The notes: generated by a model not told the origin, from the sequence alone. A stretch of 64,000 nucleotides of DNA from Halicephalobus mephisto (GCA_009193035.1 SWDT01000021.1:147494-211493), one strand, 5' to 3'; positions 12,701 through 23,879 are shown, counted from the stretch's first letter. Numbers and translations are program-made.

Positions 12701-13051
12701 AAATAATGTTTTTAGATGCAAAACCGTATGGTTGTCTGTCTATGTAACTTGAAACCGGCCAAGATGAGAGGAGTTGAATCACAAGCAATGGTTATGTGTG
12801 CGTCTTCTCCGGAAAAAGTTGAAATTATGGAAGTTGATCCATCTGCTAAACCTGGAGATGTTGTTACTTGTGAACCGTTCACTCATCGTCCTGATGCTCA
12901 GTTGAACCCGAAGAAGAAGATCTGGGAAGGTGTTGCACCAGATCTTGTGGTTTCGGATGATGGAAAAGCTGTTTACAAGGGAAATGTCCTTCTAGTCGCT
13001 GGAAAGACCCCGATGACTGCTCCGACTTTGAGGAATGTCAACGTTAAATAA
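9719..13051 (+). CDS. mars-1: Methionyl-tRNA synthetase, cytosolic, with EMAPII-like C-terminal domain
   Basis: Six exons: 9719-9780, 9827-10171, 10214-11516, 11854-12016, 12066-12673 and 12716-13051 (2817 nt, 938 aa). The enzyme attaches methionine to tRNA-Met. The class I HIGH-type signature is PHLGN (about residue 50) and the KMSKS-type loop is FSKSRG (about 368). A four-CxxC zinc region (CGKC, CPNC, CDKC, CSIC) lies between them. After the anticodon-binding helices come a charged linker, a coiled segment, and an OB-fold tRNA-binding domain ([20 protein letters not shown]) as in AIMP1/EMAPII; C. elegans MetRS has the same arrangement. A TTTTTAG acceptor 17 nt before the ATG suggests trans-splicing. 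First gene of a probable operon. Confidence 0.95.
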
Positions 13052-13193
13052 TGATATTGTTTTGTTGGTGTTTTAAGAATATTAATTAATTTTGTTTAAG
13101 TAATATTTATTGGATATAATATCGGTTTATTGCCAATTAATATTTTTAAAATGGAGATTTTCAAAGTTTTTAGTAATTTTAGAACTTTTGAAA

Positions 13194-14947
13194 ATGACGA
13201 AACTATCGAAGAAACGTAGCAAGAAAACTGGTGGGAAGATTCAAGATGATGAGAGATTCAAGGAGGTTTCTGAAATGCCCCTTTTTAATGAAATGCGAAG
13301 AGCGGACAAGAAAGTTAGAATTGATAGTCGTTTTAAGGACATGTTTACAGATAAGAATTTTGGAGTTGGAAGGGCTAATATTGATATGAGAGGAAGACCT
13401 TTAGCTGCTGATGAACGAAGAGGAATTAAAGACTTGTACGATATCGATTCTGAGGAAGAATCAGATGATGATAAGGAAATTAAATTGGATTTGGCAAGGG
13501 GATCGGGAAATGTTTATTCGTCTGATGAAGATTCGGATGATACTGTAGACACGGAAGTGGAAGATAGTGATGTAGAAAAAGATGCAAAGGAAAAGGCAAC
13601 TATTTGGGATAAATTGACATCTGATGTTAAACATGTGGAATGGGCATCTAGAAGACTGGCTATTTGTAACATGGATTGGGATAATGTAAAAGGAGAAGAT
13701 TTGTTTTTAGTTTTGAATTCCTTTAAACCGGCGTCTGGACAACTTTTGAAATTGTCTATTTATTTGTCGGATTTTGGAGCAGAAAGGATAGAAACAGAAG
13801 CTAGAGAAGGACCACAATTGAAAGAATCGAAAAAGAAAACAAAAGTTTTAAAAGAAGGGGCTCTAGATGAGTGAGTTTTTTGAATTTGGTTTTTTTTGAA
13901 ATAATTTTTTTTTGTAGTGGAACTCGTGAAGTTTTGAGAGATTATCAATTTGATAGAATGAAGTATTATTATGCTATTGCAGAATTTGATTCTGTTGAAA
14001 CTGCTACTCATATATATGAACAATGTGATAGGATGGAATATGAATCATCTGGAATTCATTTGGATTTACGTTTTGTTCCGGATGAAACGGAATTTGATGA
14101 GAATAAATTAAAAGAAAAAGTTGATCATGAATCAATTAATGTTGATAAATTTAGACCGAGTTATTTTGAATCTGGTGCTTTGAGAATGAAAAATCCGAAA
14201 ATTTTATGGGATGCAGATAATCGTGAAAGAAAACAAAAAATAGAAAAAGCAAAAGAAAATCCAGATAATTTATCCGATTTAGAGTATGGTTTTTTAAAAA
14301 GTTTTTAAAATTAATTTTTTTTTAGTGACTTGGTTGCTGGAAGTGATGATGAAGAAGAAATTGAACCTGATAAAAACGCGATTGCAGTGTTATTTGAAGC
14401 AGCTGGAATTGGAAAAGAAATTAAACCGTCGATGAAAGTTGATTGGGATCCAATTGTTCAAGATTCTGATGATGAAGAAAAAGAACTTGAAGAAGATGAA
14501 GATGAAAGAATTGCATTAATGAAAGCGAAAAAGAAGAAAGGTGGAACGTTTCAAGATTATTTGGAAAAAAGAAAAATTCTTAGAAAAGAAAGGAAACAAC
14601 AAATTAAAGAAATCAAAACAAAAGCTAAAATTGAAGATGCAGAAAATAAAAAACAACTTCTTGCTCAAATTTCTGAAAAAAAGAAATCTAAAAAAGCAGA
14701 AGAATTGGCCAATTTACCAGTTGATACAAATGATGAAAGATTTTCGGCATTGTTTGAAAATCCGGATTTTGCTATTGATAAAGCTAATAAGAAATACAAA
14801 GGTGGAAATCTGGCTGATCGTCAAGTGCAATTGAAACAAGAAAGAAAACGAAAACGAGCGGAATTGGAAGAAAAATCGGAACTTGATGATAATCGAGCGT
14901 TAATTCAGAAATTAAAAATGAAAACGAGCAAAATGAGGAAAGATTAG
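13194..14947 (+). CDS. esf-1: ESF1-like pre-rRNA processing protein
   Basis: Three exons, 13194-13870, 13918-14283 and 14326-14947, total 1665 nt (554 aa). The protein opens with a basic stretch, then the conserved VRIDSRFKDMFTDKNF block, an acidic Asp/Glu/Ser region, the RRM-like core (RRLAICNMDWDNVK ... LNSFKP ... YYYAIAEFDS ... DLRFVPDE), and a Lys/Glu-rich C-terminus containing NPDFAIDKANKKYK. The ESF1 family acts in the nucleolus in 18S rRNA maturation. I start at 13194 rather than at the in-frame 13110 because TTTTAG, a likely leader acceptor, ends 13 nt before 13194 and the MTKLSKKRSKK start fits the family. The gap to the MetRS stop is only 142 bp. The second donor (GA|gtatgg) is chosen by frame. 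Confidence 0.92.
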
Positions 14948-15203
14948 ATAAAGAACTGATGGAATTTGTTGAGTTTTTGTGAAATAAAGTATTTTTTTTA
15001 CAGGATTTTTGAAAATAATGGTTTTTGACCAAAGATTATATGTTACTAAGAAAAGGATTTTTTTGTTTACTTTTTTTGTGTATTTAGAGAATAGTTGCTG
15101 AGCACCGGGACGTATAGCACTATTTTTCCGGAATGGAAATGTGGGCGTGGCTGTGAGTGATTGTCGCCTTTTGAGGGAATTGGAACTCATTCGGTGTATT
15201 GTG

Positions 15204-16774
15204 ATGGATAGAGTCAGACGAATTTTGGGTTCTTCTTTTTTTTTAGGAATTGTTTCTATATTGTGTGTTATTACTGTTTTTAGTAAGTTTTTATATGGAA
15301 GTTTTTTGATTTTTTTTGGATTTTAGAATATACGGTATTTGATCATGGATCTCCATCACATGATGTTAAAAATGAAGTTTGGATTTTGAAACAACAAGTG
15401 GATTCTTTGCAATATGAAGTAGGAAGATTACATAGAGAAATGGGAATTAGTATTGTTAGAAACAATAATTCGTATCCAGATGTCAAAAGAAGAAGCGAAG
15501 AATCGAGATTAAGAATTCTAGTTACAGGTGGAACTGGTTTTGTTGGATCACATTTGGTTGATAAATTAATGAAACAAGGACATGAAGTAATTGCTCTTGA
15601 TAATTATTTTACTGGAAGAAGGAAAAATGTGGAACATTGGGTTGGACATCCGAATTTTGAACTTGTACATCATGATGTGGTTAATCCGTACTATATTGAA
15701 GGTAAGTTTGTTTGGGATTTTTGTAGAGTTAGTTGTTGAAGTCTTATATAATTAATTTTAGGGTTTTTATAAAACTAATTATTAAAGTTTTATAAAATTT
15801 ATTTTTAAAAGTTTTTGTAAAATTTATTTTTAAGGTTCTTATAGAGTTGGTTTTTTGTAAATTTTGTAAAATTAATGGTTAATTTTAGTGGATCAGATTT
15901 ATCATTTGGCATCTCCAGCATCTCCTCCTCATTACATGTATAATCCAGTGAAAACTATTAAAACGAATACGATAGGAACGATTAATTTACTAGGTTTAGC
16001 AAGAAGAGTGAAAGCTAGAATGTTACTTGCATCGACATCTGAGATTTATGGCGATCCTGAAGTTCATCCTCAACCAGAAACTTATTGGGGACATGTAAAT
16101 ACTATAGGACCTAGGTCGTGCTATGATGAAGGAAAAAGAGTGGCTGAATCGTTAATGGTAGCTTATCATAAACAGGAAAATGTGGATATTAGAATTGCGA
16201 GGATTTTTAATACTTTTGGACCGAGAATGCATATGAATGATGGGAGGGTTGTTAGTAATTTTATTTTGCAAGCTTTACAAGGACAACCAATAACGGTGAG
16301 TTTTGATATATGAAGTTTTTTAAATGGTTGTTTTTGTAGATTTATGGGAATGGTGATCAAACGAGGTCTTTTCAATATGTTTCGGATTTGGTAGATGGTC
16401 TTATTGCTTTAATGAATTCAAATACGAGTTTACCGGTTAACTTGGGAAATCCAGAAGAATATAGTATTAAGGATTTTGCGGTTGTTATCAGGGATCTTGT
16501 TGGTGAGTTTTTCATATGTTAATAGTTTTTAGGGTTTTGATATATCGATATTGATTTTTTTATATGCTAATGATTTGTTATTTCAGGTTCTGGGAGTGAG
16601 ATAATAAATCATCCAAAACAAGAAGATGATCCTCAGCAACGTAGACCGGATATCAAAAGGGCGGCTGAACTGTTGAATTGGAAACCGAAGATTTCAATGA
16701 GAGAAGGACTCAAAAGAACGATCAAATATTTTAAAGATGAATTAGAAATGGAAAAAAGCGCGGGTATCGACTAA
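15204..16774 (+). CDS. sqv-1: UDP-glucuronate decarboxylase (UDP-xylose synthase)
   Basis: Five exons: 15204-15282, 15327-15701, 15889-16295, 16340-16502 and 16587-16774 (1212 nt, 403 aa; human UXS1 is about 420). The enzyme converts UDP-glucuronate to UDP-xylose in the Golgi, the donor that starts glycosaminoglycan chains. Residues 7-27 form a signal anchor ([17 protein letters not shown]), followed by a short stem. The NAD-binding glycine motif [11 protein letters not shown] is near residue 92, the catalytic YDEGK (Tyr/Lys pair) near 230, and the C-terminal substrate lobe contains [17 protein letters not shown] short upstream ORF (15133-15156, out of frame) precedes the start in the leader. 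The gene follows ESF1 by 256 bp on the same strand, in keeping with an operon. Confidence 0.95.
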
Positions 16775-16980
16775 ATGATCTCTTATATGACTAGTTTTGT
16801 TTAATTTTGTCGGTTTTTTGGTTTCTTATTGTGAATCGGATTATGTTTTTAAAAACATTATAAATGCAATGTTTAAAATGCGGAAATTCCGGTTATTGGA
16901 GTTTTAAATTCGTTAAATCGATAAATTATTTTTTTTTGTTATATTTGAATTTTTATAAACTTGTTTTTAGAATTTAAAAA

Positions 16981-18479
16981 ATGAAACGACCGCCAAATCA
17001 TGATGACAGAGGATACGATAGTTTTGAGGATGAAGAAGTTGATAAATTGTTTAGTAAGTTTTTATAATTAATAATTATTTTATTTTAAAAATTAGTTTTT
17101 AATGAAATATTGGGTGTTAGATATGGTTTTTTAAGATATTTATCAGTAGTTTTGTATATAATTATTAATTTTTGAGGATGGATAAAGGGATTTATATCCT
17201 GTGTAATCCTAATCTAGAGATTTTTGGGTTTATTTAAACATTATATAGTTCCAAAATAATGATTACGAAATCACCGCGGAAAATCGAAATTTTCAGACAA
17301 TTTAAGTTTCAGAAATTTCTAATTTTATAAAATTCATTGATTTTTATGATATATAACTAGTTACGAAATTGTCATTTTAGGCTTTAAAAAGTTGAAATAA
17401 GATAATTTTTTAAGATGTTTTTGATTTTTAGTTTAATAATAATTTGGAAATTTTTAGTTGCAAGTCAGATGAATAAAGCAAGTCAGAAAATGGATATTGC
17501 TAAATCTTCTCCATTGATGGGCCCTCCGGCTAAGAAACCATTTCCAAAACCTCTGCAACCTACTCCAGGACCAAGAAGACAATTACAAGGATTTGTTCAA
17601 GGTCATAGAAGATATCCTCCTGTTGCATCGCCGATTCCGATACAATGTGAAGAATCTGTGGAGGATTTGAGAAAGAAAATCTCGGAATTATCGAAAGAAA
17701 ACTCAAAACATAAAGGTGAAATTAAATTTTTGGAAGTTAAATTGAGTAACATGGAAAGTGAAAAAAGACATTTGAAACTTCAATGGGCAGCAAAAGAAAG
17801 TGAAAAAAAGAATCTGCAACAAGAAGTGGAAAGGATGAGAAGTCAAGTAATTTTTCAAAGTGAAGCAATGAGTATTAATGTTATGAAACATCAGGATGAG
17901 AATATAAATGTACTGAAGAAAAGACCGGGATCAATTAAAGTGAAAGTTCCGTTGATGGAAAGTAAAAAACAAGGAATGGCAGATGGAGTATTTGTTCATG
18001 ATGATGATCCGATGGATGTTGATATTCCTAAACCTATGTTTCATGGTCGTTTTAAAGGTTTGGATTTGATGTTTGGGTAATTAAACAATAGATTTTTGTG
18101 TTTTTTATTATATTTGTTAATTTTGCGCAAATTTTAGCATTTTTAAATTTAAAAAATTTTAAAGAATTGTTAGTGATTTTGCTGTTAGGCTTGGGTTTGA
18201 TGTAAAATTAACTATGTAGTAATGGTAATTTTTTTAGTTTCGACTACATCGCCGATAACGAATCAACCAAGGAAAGTATCGTCTAGTATTGCTGTTCAGA
18301 CTGTTACTTCGAGGGAATCGGCAAGTAGACATAGGAAGTTTAAAGATGTTTTTAGTCTTTTATGGCAGAGAAAAGCTGATTTTGTTAAACAAGATTCGTC
18401 GTTGGAAGGTTGTTTCCCGGAATTTCAAAGTTTGATGAATTTGGAAGAAAAACATAAAACTGAACGGGTGAAAAATTGA
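16981..18479 (+). CDS. Possible diverged ATRIP-like checkpoint protein
   Basis: Three exons, 16981-17053, 17458-18057 and 18238-18479, total 915 nt (304 aa). The protein starts MKRPPNHDDRGYDSFEDEEVDKLFIASQ, an acidic patch followed by a helix like the RPA-binding N-terminus of ATRIP. A Pro-rich basic linker follows, then a coiled coil (about residues 89-160) containing KHKGEIKFLEVKLSNMESEK, which resembles the GEIKILR-type motif inside the ATRIP coiled coil. The C-terminal ~80 residues are Ser/Thr-rich and then helical. ATRIP recruits the ATR kinase to RPA-coated single-stranded DNA. The similarity is by eye and short; other small coiled-coil proteins remain possible. TTTTTAG ends 10 nt before the ATG and the gap to the previous gene is 206 bp. 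The donor at 18058 (G|gtttgg) is chosen by frame. Confidence 0.6.
17150..17395. repeat. Dispersed repeat in first intron of ATRIP-like gene
   Basis: This segment resembles 5281-5540 in the acetylcholinesterase gene. Both carry a GATGGAT(A/C)AAGGGATT core, a following TAACCT/TAATCCT stretch, ATTACGAAAT and TTTTTATRAYAT in the same order. The two copies are diverged. Confidence 0.5.
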
Positions 18480-18720
18480 AATTTTGGATTTTTGAGTCTC
18501 AATATTGAAATTTACTGGTAACGATTGTACTTTTGTATGTATTTATGACTAACTTCTGGGAAAGTTTATGAAGATAATCCGTTGATTTTTCGGTTTTATA
18601 AGTGGATTGAGATTGAATGAAAATGTAAAATTTAAGAAGGAAATTTGCATAGTGACGGATGGGAAGAATGATTTATTTTTTTAGTTTTGTAGTTGAAGGC
18701 TTGTTTTTGAATGTCTGCAG

Positions 18721-20093
18721 ATGGAGAAGGAGGTCCTTGATCTACCGTACTACCATGGGTTACTGCCTAGAGAGGATATGAAGACGATGCTAAAGAAGAA
18801 GGGAGATTTCGTTCTCAGGATGTCGGAACCCCATGCAGCTGGACCGAGAGCTGTGGTGCTTTCAGTCCTGGTCGACGAGGAGGAAACCAAGATAAAGCAT
18901 TTCGTGGTTCGGAAGGTCATGGGCAAGTACTCGGTCGGCAAGTTCTCCTTTGACACCGTGGCCGACATGGTGGGGTACCATTTGCAGAAAGGCGAGTGTC
19001 TCACCGACAAGGACGAGGACACGGTCCTCAGGAACCCTGTGGGGAGACAGTCCTGGGAACTCGACCACCACGACATCGAGACCACGGGGAAGCTGGGGGA
19101 GGGTGCTTACGGGGAGGTCCACTTGGGGAGCCTCAGTCTCAGGGACGGACGGAAGGTGCCTGTGGCCATCAAGTCGGCCAAGCTGCAGACCCTGACGAAG
19201 GACCGCATCAAGGAGATCATGAGGGAGGCCCGGCTGATGAGGTCCTTCGACCACCCCCACGTCGTCAAGTTCTACGGAGTCGCCGCAGGCACCGAACCCC
19301 TCATGGTGGTCATGGAGCTGGTCCACTCCGGCAGTCTCGACTCGTATCTCGACAGCAACCCGCACCTGCCGCCCGACAGAAGGATGGAGATGTGCACCCA
19401 AGCAGCCTGGGGCGTCGAGTACCTGCACCACGTGAGACGGGTCATCCACCGGGACCTGGCTGCCAGGAACTGTCTCTACGGAGACGGCAAGGTTGGTCAC
19501 TGCGACGAGTCCGTCAGTGAAGCCCGGCTTAGGTGAAGATCAGCGACTTCGGACTGGCCCAGGAGGGGACGACGTACGCGATGCAGCCCAGTCAACGGGT
19601 CCCGATCCGCTGGCTGGCCCCCGAGACCCTCGGCACTGCCGTGTACTCCCGCAAGACCGACGTCTGGGCCTACGGGGTGCTGTGCTGGGAGGTCTTCTCG
19701 AGGCAGCAGCCCTACCCGGGGAAGACCGTGGGCGAGGTCAGTCTCCAGGTGCAGCAGGGGTACCGCATGGCGTTCCCCGGGAACACCCCCGCCGACATGG
19801 CTCTGTTCGTCGTCCGCAGGTGCTGGAGTGAGCGTCCCGAGGATCGAGCCTCCATGACCGAGGTGGTCCGGGAGCTGCAGCTGATGACCGGTCTCCAGAA
19901 GCCTGGCCTGCAGTCCATCACCTCCGATCAACACCAAGACGAGTCTCTCCCCCTCACGTCCGGAGCTCCCGTCCCGAGTCCTCAAACCTCACGACGTCAG
20001 GAAGACCAGGACTCAGTCACGAGGTCCGCAAATGGAAGCAACTTCCAACCGAAAAACTCTTGTTCGCAGGCTGCAGACCCCGGCTTCGTGTGA
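18721..20093 (+). CDS. Non-receptor tyrosine kinase, SH2-kinase (Fes/Fer type)
   Basis: Two exons, 18721-19491 and 19533-20093, total 1332 nt (443 aa), split by a 41-bp intron. An SH2 domain opens the protein (YYHGLLPRED at residue 10, the phosphotyrosine pocket GDFVLRMSE near 36). The kinase domain follows: glycine loop GEGAYGEV (about 125), VAIK lysine (about 151), catalytic HRDLAARN (about 243), DFG (about 262), and RWLAPE before the activation-segment end. The order and the lack of SH3 or F-BAR domains fit the small SH2-kinases expanded in nematodes, many of them sperm-expressed (for example SPE-8). The tail after the kinase (about 60 residues) is Ser/Gln-rich and unrecognised. CTGCAG abuts the ATG, a possible leader acceptor. 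Codon use is strongly GC-rich at third positions, unlike the AT-rich genes to the left. Confidence 0.92.
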
Positions 20094-20316
20094 TGTGCGA
20101 GCGATGCAAGTAGAACTCCAGGCAGATGACCCAGTAGAACTGTGCCGGAGCAAGTTTCCCAGATCGCTTTCTTTGTTGACAACCTTTCTCTTTTAACACC
20201 CTCCCATGACGTCATAGATAAACAACTCGAGTCTCAGGAGTTGGACAAGACCTGATGAGTCACTGCTCCTCCCTCTCCCGCGGCCTTATCGATCAGTTCC
20301 ATCATTCGAGGTGAGC

Positions 20317-21272
20317 ATGACGGACCTGAACCCCGACTTCCTCAAGGACCGCACTCCGGAACCCCGTCGGAGGGGGGCGGAGAGGGCCATCCAACGGACC
20401 ATCTTCAACGCCGTCATCGCCCCCGTCCTCGCCGTCTTCGGGGCACTGTTGTCCCTGTCCCTGAATCTTATTCTGTTGTTCATCCTAGTGGTTGCCGGCT
20501 TCAGCGGGTTCACAGAAGTATTTTCACACGTCTTCGACGACGAGAAACACGCCATGATCCTGGGCAACTGTAAGTCCGAAACCACCTTTAACACTAGATC
20601 TTGGTCCTAATTCCCACACCTTATACCACTGACGTCCGTGTGTCCAGATCCCGTTATTTTGGGTCTTCCAGGATGAGCTGTTTCCCAAAAACTACACACC
20701 TCGTTTCTAAAGTCGAATCTCGGTGTTTTCTATTTAGTTTCTACAAATCGACTGGGTAACTGTAGTCAGTGGAATCCACATCTCATCAGAAGATTGAAAT
20801 CCGCAGCTGTGGAAAACGAGTGTCTCAAAACAGTCCAAAAGCGAATCGTTCTCTGCTATGGACACATGACCTCCTGTTTTGAGGTGTTTGAAAACCATTC
20901 GATGATATTCAATGTCGTGGAGTGACAGAGAACGAACCCCCAAGGACCACCTTGGTTCAAGACCCTCATCAATCGGAACTTTCAGGGACCACTTCCCTGT
21001 TCTTGTTGCTGTATTGCTGCTACTTCCCCCACTACCCCTCAGTCTCCCTCGGGGTGTTCTCCGGGTCCCTCACCGCCCTGGCCGGACTGACGACCCTCTG
21101 TGTCCACCCCAGCCGCTCCTGGGTCGGGGTCGGCTCGGGCACAGCTGCTGTCCTCGCCGCCGTCCTCTACTGGCTATTCCTCGAGGAGAAGCAGAGAACA
21201 CTAGCCACCGTACTCTGTCGCCACTATGAACAGTGCTCTTCCCTCAAGGCCATCGACCGAAAGTCAAAGTAG
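20317..21272 (+). CDS. Small multi-pass membrane protein, unrecognised
   Basis: Two exons, 20317-20569 and 20986-21272, total 540 nt (179 aa) with a 416-bp intron. I start at ATG 20317, giving MTDLNPDFLKDRTPEPRRR, a basic cytosolic-looking tail. About four hydrophobic stretches follow: AVFGALLSLSLNLILLFILV, TTSLFLLLYCCYF, GVFSGSLTALAGLTTLCV and GTAAVLAAVLYWLFLEE. The C-terminus is short and charged (AIDRKSK). I do not recognise the family. It shares GC-rich codon use with the kinase upstream. Splice sites GT at 20570 and TTTCAG at 20981-20985 join in phase. The gene could be in the same transcription unit as the kinase, but the gap is 223 bp with no clear leader acceptor. Confidence 0.7.
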
Positions 21273-21345
21273 TTTGGAACAGAATTCTATTTCCCGGACT
21301 TTTCCGGTCTTGTGACCCAAAGGAATAAAATAATCACCGAATAAC

Positions 21346-22309
21346 CTATGTCGTGATCTGAGAGACCGGAGTCTCGTCGTTGTCCAGAACGAAGGGAAGA
21401 CGGGAAACAGACTGCAGAGCCCCGAAGGCGGCGGCGTGACCGGCTCTCTGTCGGTGGCTTTCGGCAGCAGCGCGTTCGACTGGCTTTCGGACTCTCTTCT
21501 GAAATCCAAGGGTAGAGGTGGAAAAACAACCAAACCTACTTCGATCTCATTCTCGGCCTTCAGACGGATGACCAGCTCGGAGATGTTCTTCTTGCTGATC
21601 TTCTCCTGCTGCTCTCGAACAGACAGGGTCTTCCTTCCGTGGATGGTGCTTCTCCCGCCGGCAAGAGAGAGCTGGGGGACGGGCTTCCGGATGACGGGTT
21701 CGGCAGGCACCGGGAGCGGTCTGCCATTGCGGACGGGGTGGACAGTACTAGGCTTCCCTGCAAATCAATTAAGTTCCCATATATCAAAAGTTACCATTTC
21801 TTTCACTGCTCGTCTTCTGAACCAGCCTAGGAGCAGACAGAGCCTGCTGGATCCTGGCCTTCTTCAGATCCAGGTCACTCTTCAACAGTGGGGATTCTGA
21901 CGCACGTTTCCTGGATATATCCGTCAGATTGGGCCTTTTGGAATCTCTTCTGTCAGCCTTCCTGTCTCCAGTCGTTCTGATGGGCTTGAAATCCCCGGAG
22001 GCAGTGGAGCTAGTCTCCTCAGTAGACTGGGAGGAGTTTCTATCGGAAGTGTCCTTGCTCAAAGCCGCTTCGATCATGGCAGCCATCTCACTTGTCTCGG
22101 AGCAAGTGGACGTCTCAGACAGCCTCCGCTCTACACGACCACCTCTGGGAGCCTCGTCTATCAAGTTCAGAGCTTCTCTCAGGTTCGTCTTCTCACCTGA
22201 ACAGTCGGAAGTAAGCGAAACAGAAGTGGAAAAACTCACCATGGGGGTTCTTGTTGGGGACACCATTCTTCTGACTACTTTTGATCTTAGAAGAGCCAGT
22301 GTTGCACAT
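21346..22309 (-). CDS. Unrecognised basic Ser-rich protein, probably nuclear
   Basis: Four exons, 22309-22240, 22196-21795, 21757-21540 and 21498-21346, total 843 nt (280 aa). Introns are 37-43 bp. The start MCNTGSSKIKSSQKNG was chosen because only this frame joins exon 2 at the 43-bp intron without an immediate stop. The protein contains EKTNLREALNLIDEAPRGGR, a Ser/Thr-rich stretch, SKRPNLTDISRKRASESP, a helix with LDLKKARIQQAL, and a C-terminal helix SKKNISELVIRLKAENE followed by arginine-rich residues. Basic clusters (KRP, RKR) could be nuclear localisation signals. No known domain recognised. Codon use is GC-rich, like the two genes to its left. The gene converges on the membrane-protein gene with 73 bp between stops. 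Confidence 0.65.
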
Positions 22310-23738
22310 TGAGCACAGCAGTCAGAGACAGAATTAAGAACCTTGCTTGAGGGTCGGGGAACGCAAGAGTCGAGTCAGAGGCCGTGTCCAGACACGAGGA
22401 CTGAAGGAGGTCCGGACGGGAACGTTGCCCGCAACATGAGTCCCTCCCGTCCAGACAGCTCCGATCGAGGGTGAATTCAGAATCCTCCCTTCTGAGTTTG
22501 GTCATTCAGTGCGGAAACCCCAAAACCACGTAATCACACTGGGAGGGAGAGTCACCGATAAGGAATTTGTTCCTATCAATTACGTAGGTCACTTGGACTC
22601 ATTCTCTGATCTAGTGAAGACATCAGTGTGGAACCACAAATCATGGGAGAAGCCAAGATGATGAAAATCCCAAATTTACGACGATGTGGAAAGAGGAATC
22701 TCGGTAGAAATCTTATTATCAAAGGTAAGAAAATTACGAAATCGTCCCAACGCGACTTTCCAGAGCCTCCTAGAAACTCCCGGATTTCGGTAGAAGATGC
22801 TAGAATCCTTTAAAATTTACTGAAAACTCAAAATCCTTTGAAATTAAGATTCTGGAATCTTCTAAAAGTCCAGAATCAATTTCATCGAGAGCAAAGATGG
22901 TCATTTATACGTGATATCTCTTCAGAAAGTTCCACTTGATCTGTTCATCGTTTTAGGAATTACAGTTGTTCTTCAACACTCAAAGTTCACAATAAAGGCT
23001 TTAGTCAGTAGAATCTGCAAGTAGAGTAAAGGAGAATTAGCATTAATATACTAGAATTACGGTGTAGCATTACAAAGCTGCTGAAAGAACGTCAGAAGCA
23101 GTTACAGCAGCCTCCCTGACAGGACAATGGCCGAACAACCTAGTGTGTTCTTGTACAAGGCTGGTAACCCACTTAACAGACGGAGAATGAATCGTTCATG
23201 GCTCGTCCCGGGATCACTACTTGAAATCTGATCCCGACAGCAGATATTACAAGAGCTTCCGAGATGTTTTTTGAGTTAAATTGACAATTGTAATCATAAT
23301 CACCGTATTTATTCTATAGTAATCTTGCTTCAAGTCTATATTTAGTATCCAAAATAAGTCGAAATCTTTCAACGAAATGTTTTTATCGAAACTTTGCTTT
23401 TCATATGACTTCTGAGTCATTTTGGTTTGAAAAAATAAAGATAATTTTCTTCGGAAAAATGACTATTGGTTCAAATTGATCTAACTAGTAATTAATTTTT
23501 GACTTAAGTAGGTTAATTATCATTTACTTCATAACTCTATTGTGTTTGAATAAGATCATAGTAGTTTATTATGTCATTTCAAATCTAGGTAACTAAACCG
23601 CATCATGCTTAATCAATACTGTAGCATTCCGGAAATCATCAAAAATTAACTTTTCCTGAGTTCCTTTTTTCGGAAATTTCCTCCCTCAATCACGTCATAA
23701 ATTTAAGGTGTGCCATCATTTCTCATTATCGAAATCGG
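22310..23738. other. Intergenic region
   Basis: GC content falls from high to AT-rich across about 22.5-22.9 kb. Short ORFs occur (for example 22628-22813), but none has domain or splice support. No RNA gene was recognised. Confidence 0.4.
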
Positions 23739-23826
23739 CTTATCTGATTTTTGGGAGGAGTTGGTTTCCCTTTTCCAAGAATTTTCAACATGATTGCGCC
23801 TAGTGGTATTTCTTTATAAAAAGCGC
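23739..23826 (+). promoter_or_regulatory. Promoter of mucin-like gene A: GATA box and AAAAAGCG element
   Basis: CTTATCT (reverse AGATAAG, a GATA-factor site) is at 23739-23745, 141 bp before the start, followed by a TTTTTGGG stretch. AAAAAGCGC within TATAAAAAGCGC is at 23818-23826, 62 bp before the start. Genes B and C carry both elements at nearly the same distances. Unlike B and C, gene A has TTTCAC rather than TTTCAG before the leader. Confidence 0.6.
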
Positions 23827-23879
23827 TTTAAATTTATTCTTCTTATTAGTTCATTGTTTCACAATCTGAATAATCTGTC

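Noticed and set aside
13110..13193. N-terminal extension of ESF1 from 13110
   Set aside because: The extension is hydrophobic and unlike the family, and a likely leader acceptor lies just before the ATG at 13194.
18862..19500. 212-codon minus-strand ORF opposite the tyrosine kinase
   Set aside because: GC-rich coding DNA leaves the opposite strand open; the plus strand carries all kinase motifs.
22287..22505. ORF starting MTKLRREDSEF upstream of the unrecognised minus-strand gene
   Set aside because: Joining it to the downstream exons needs a poor acceptor and leads to the wrong phase at the next intron. Starting at 22309 gives a clean model.
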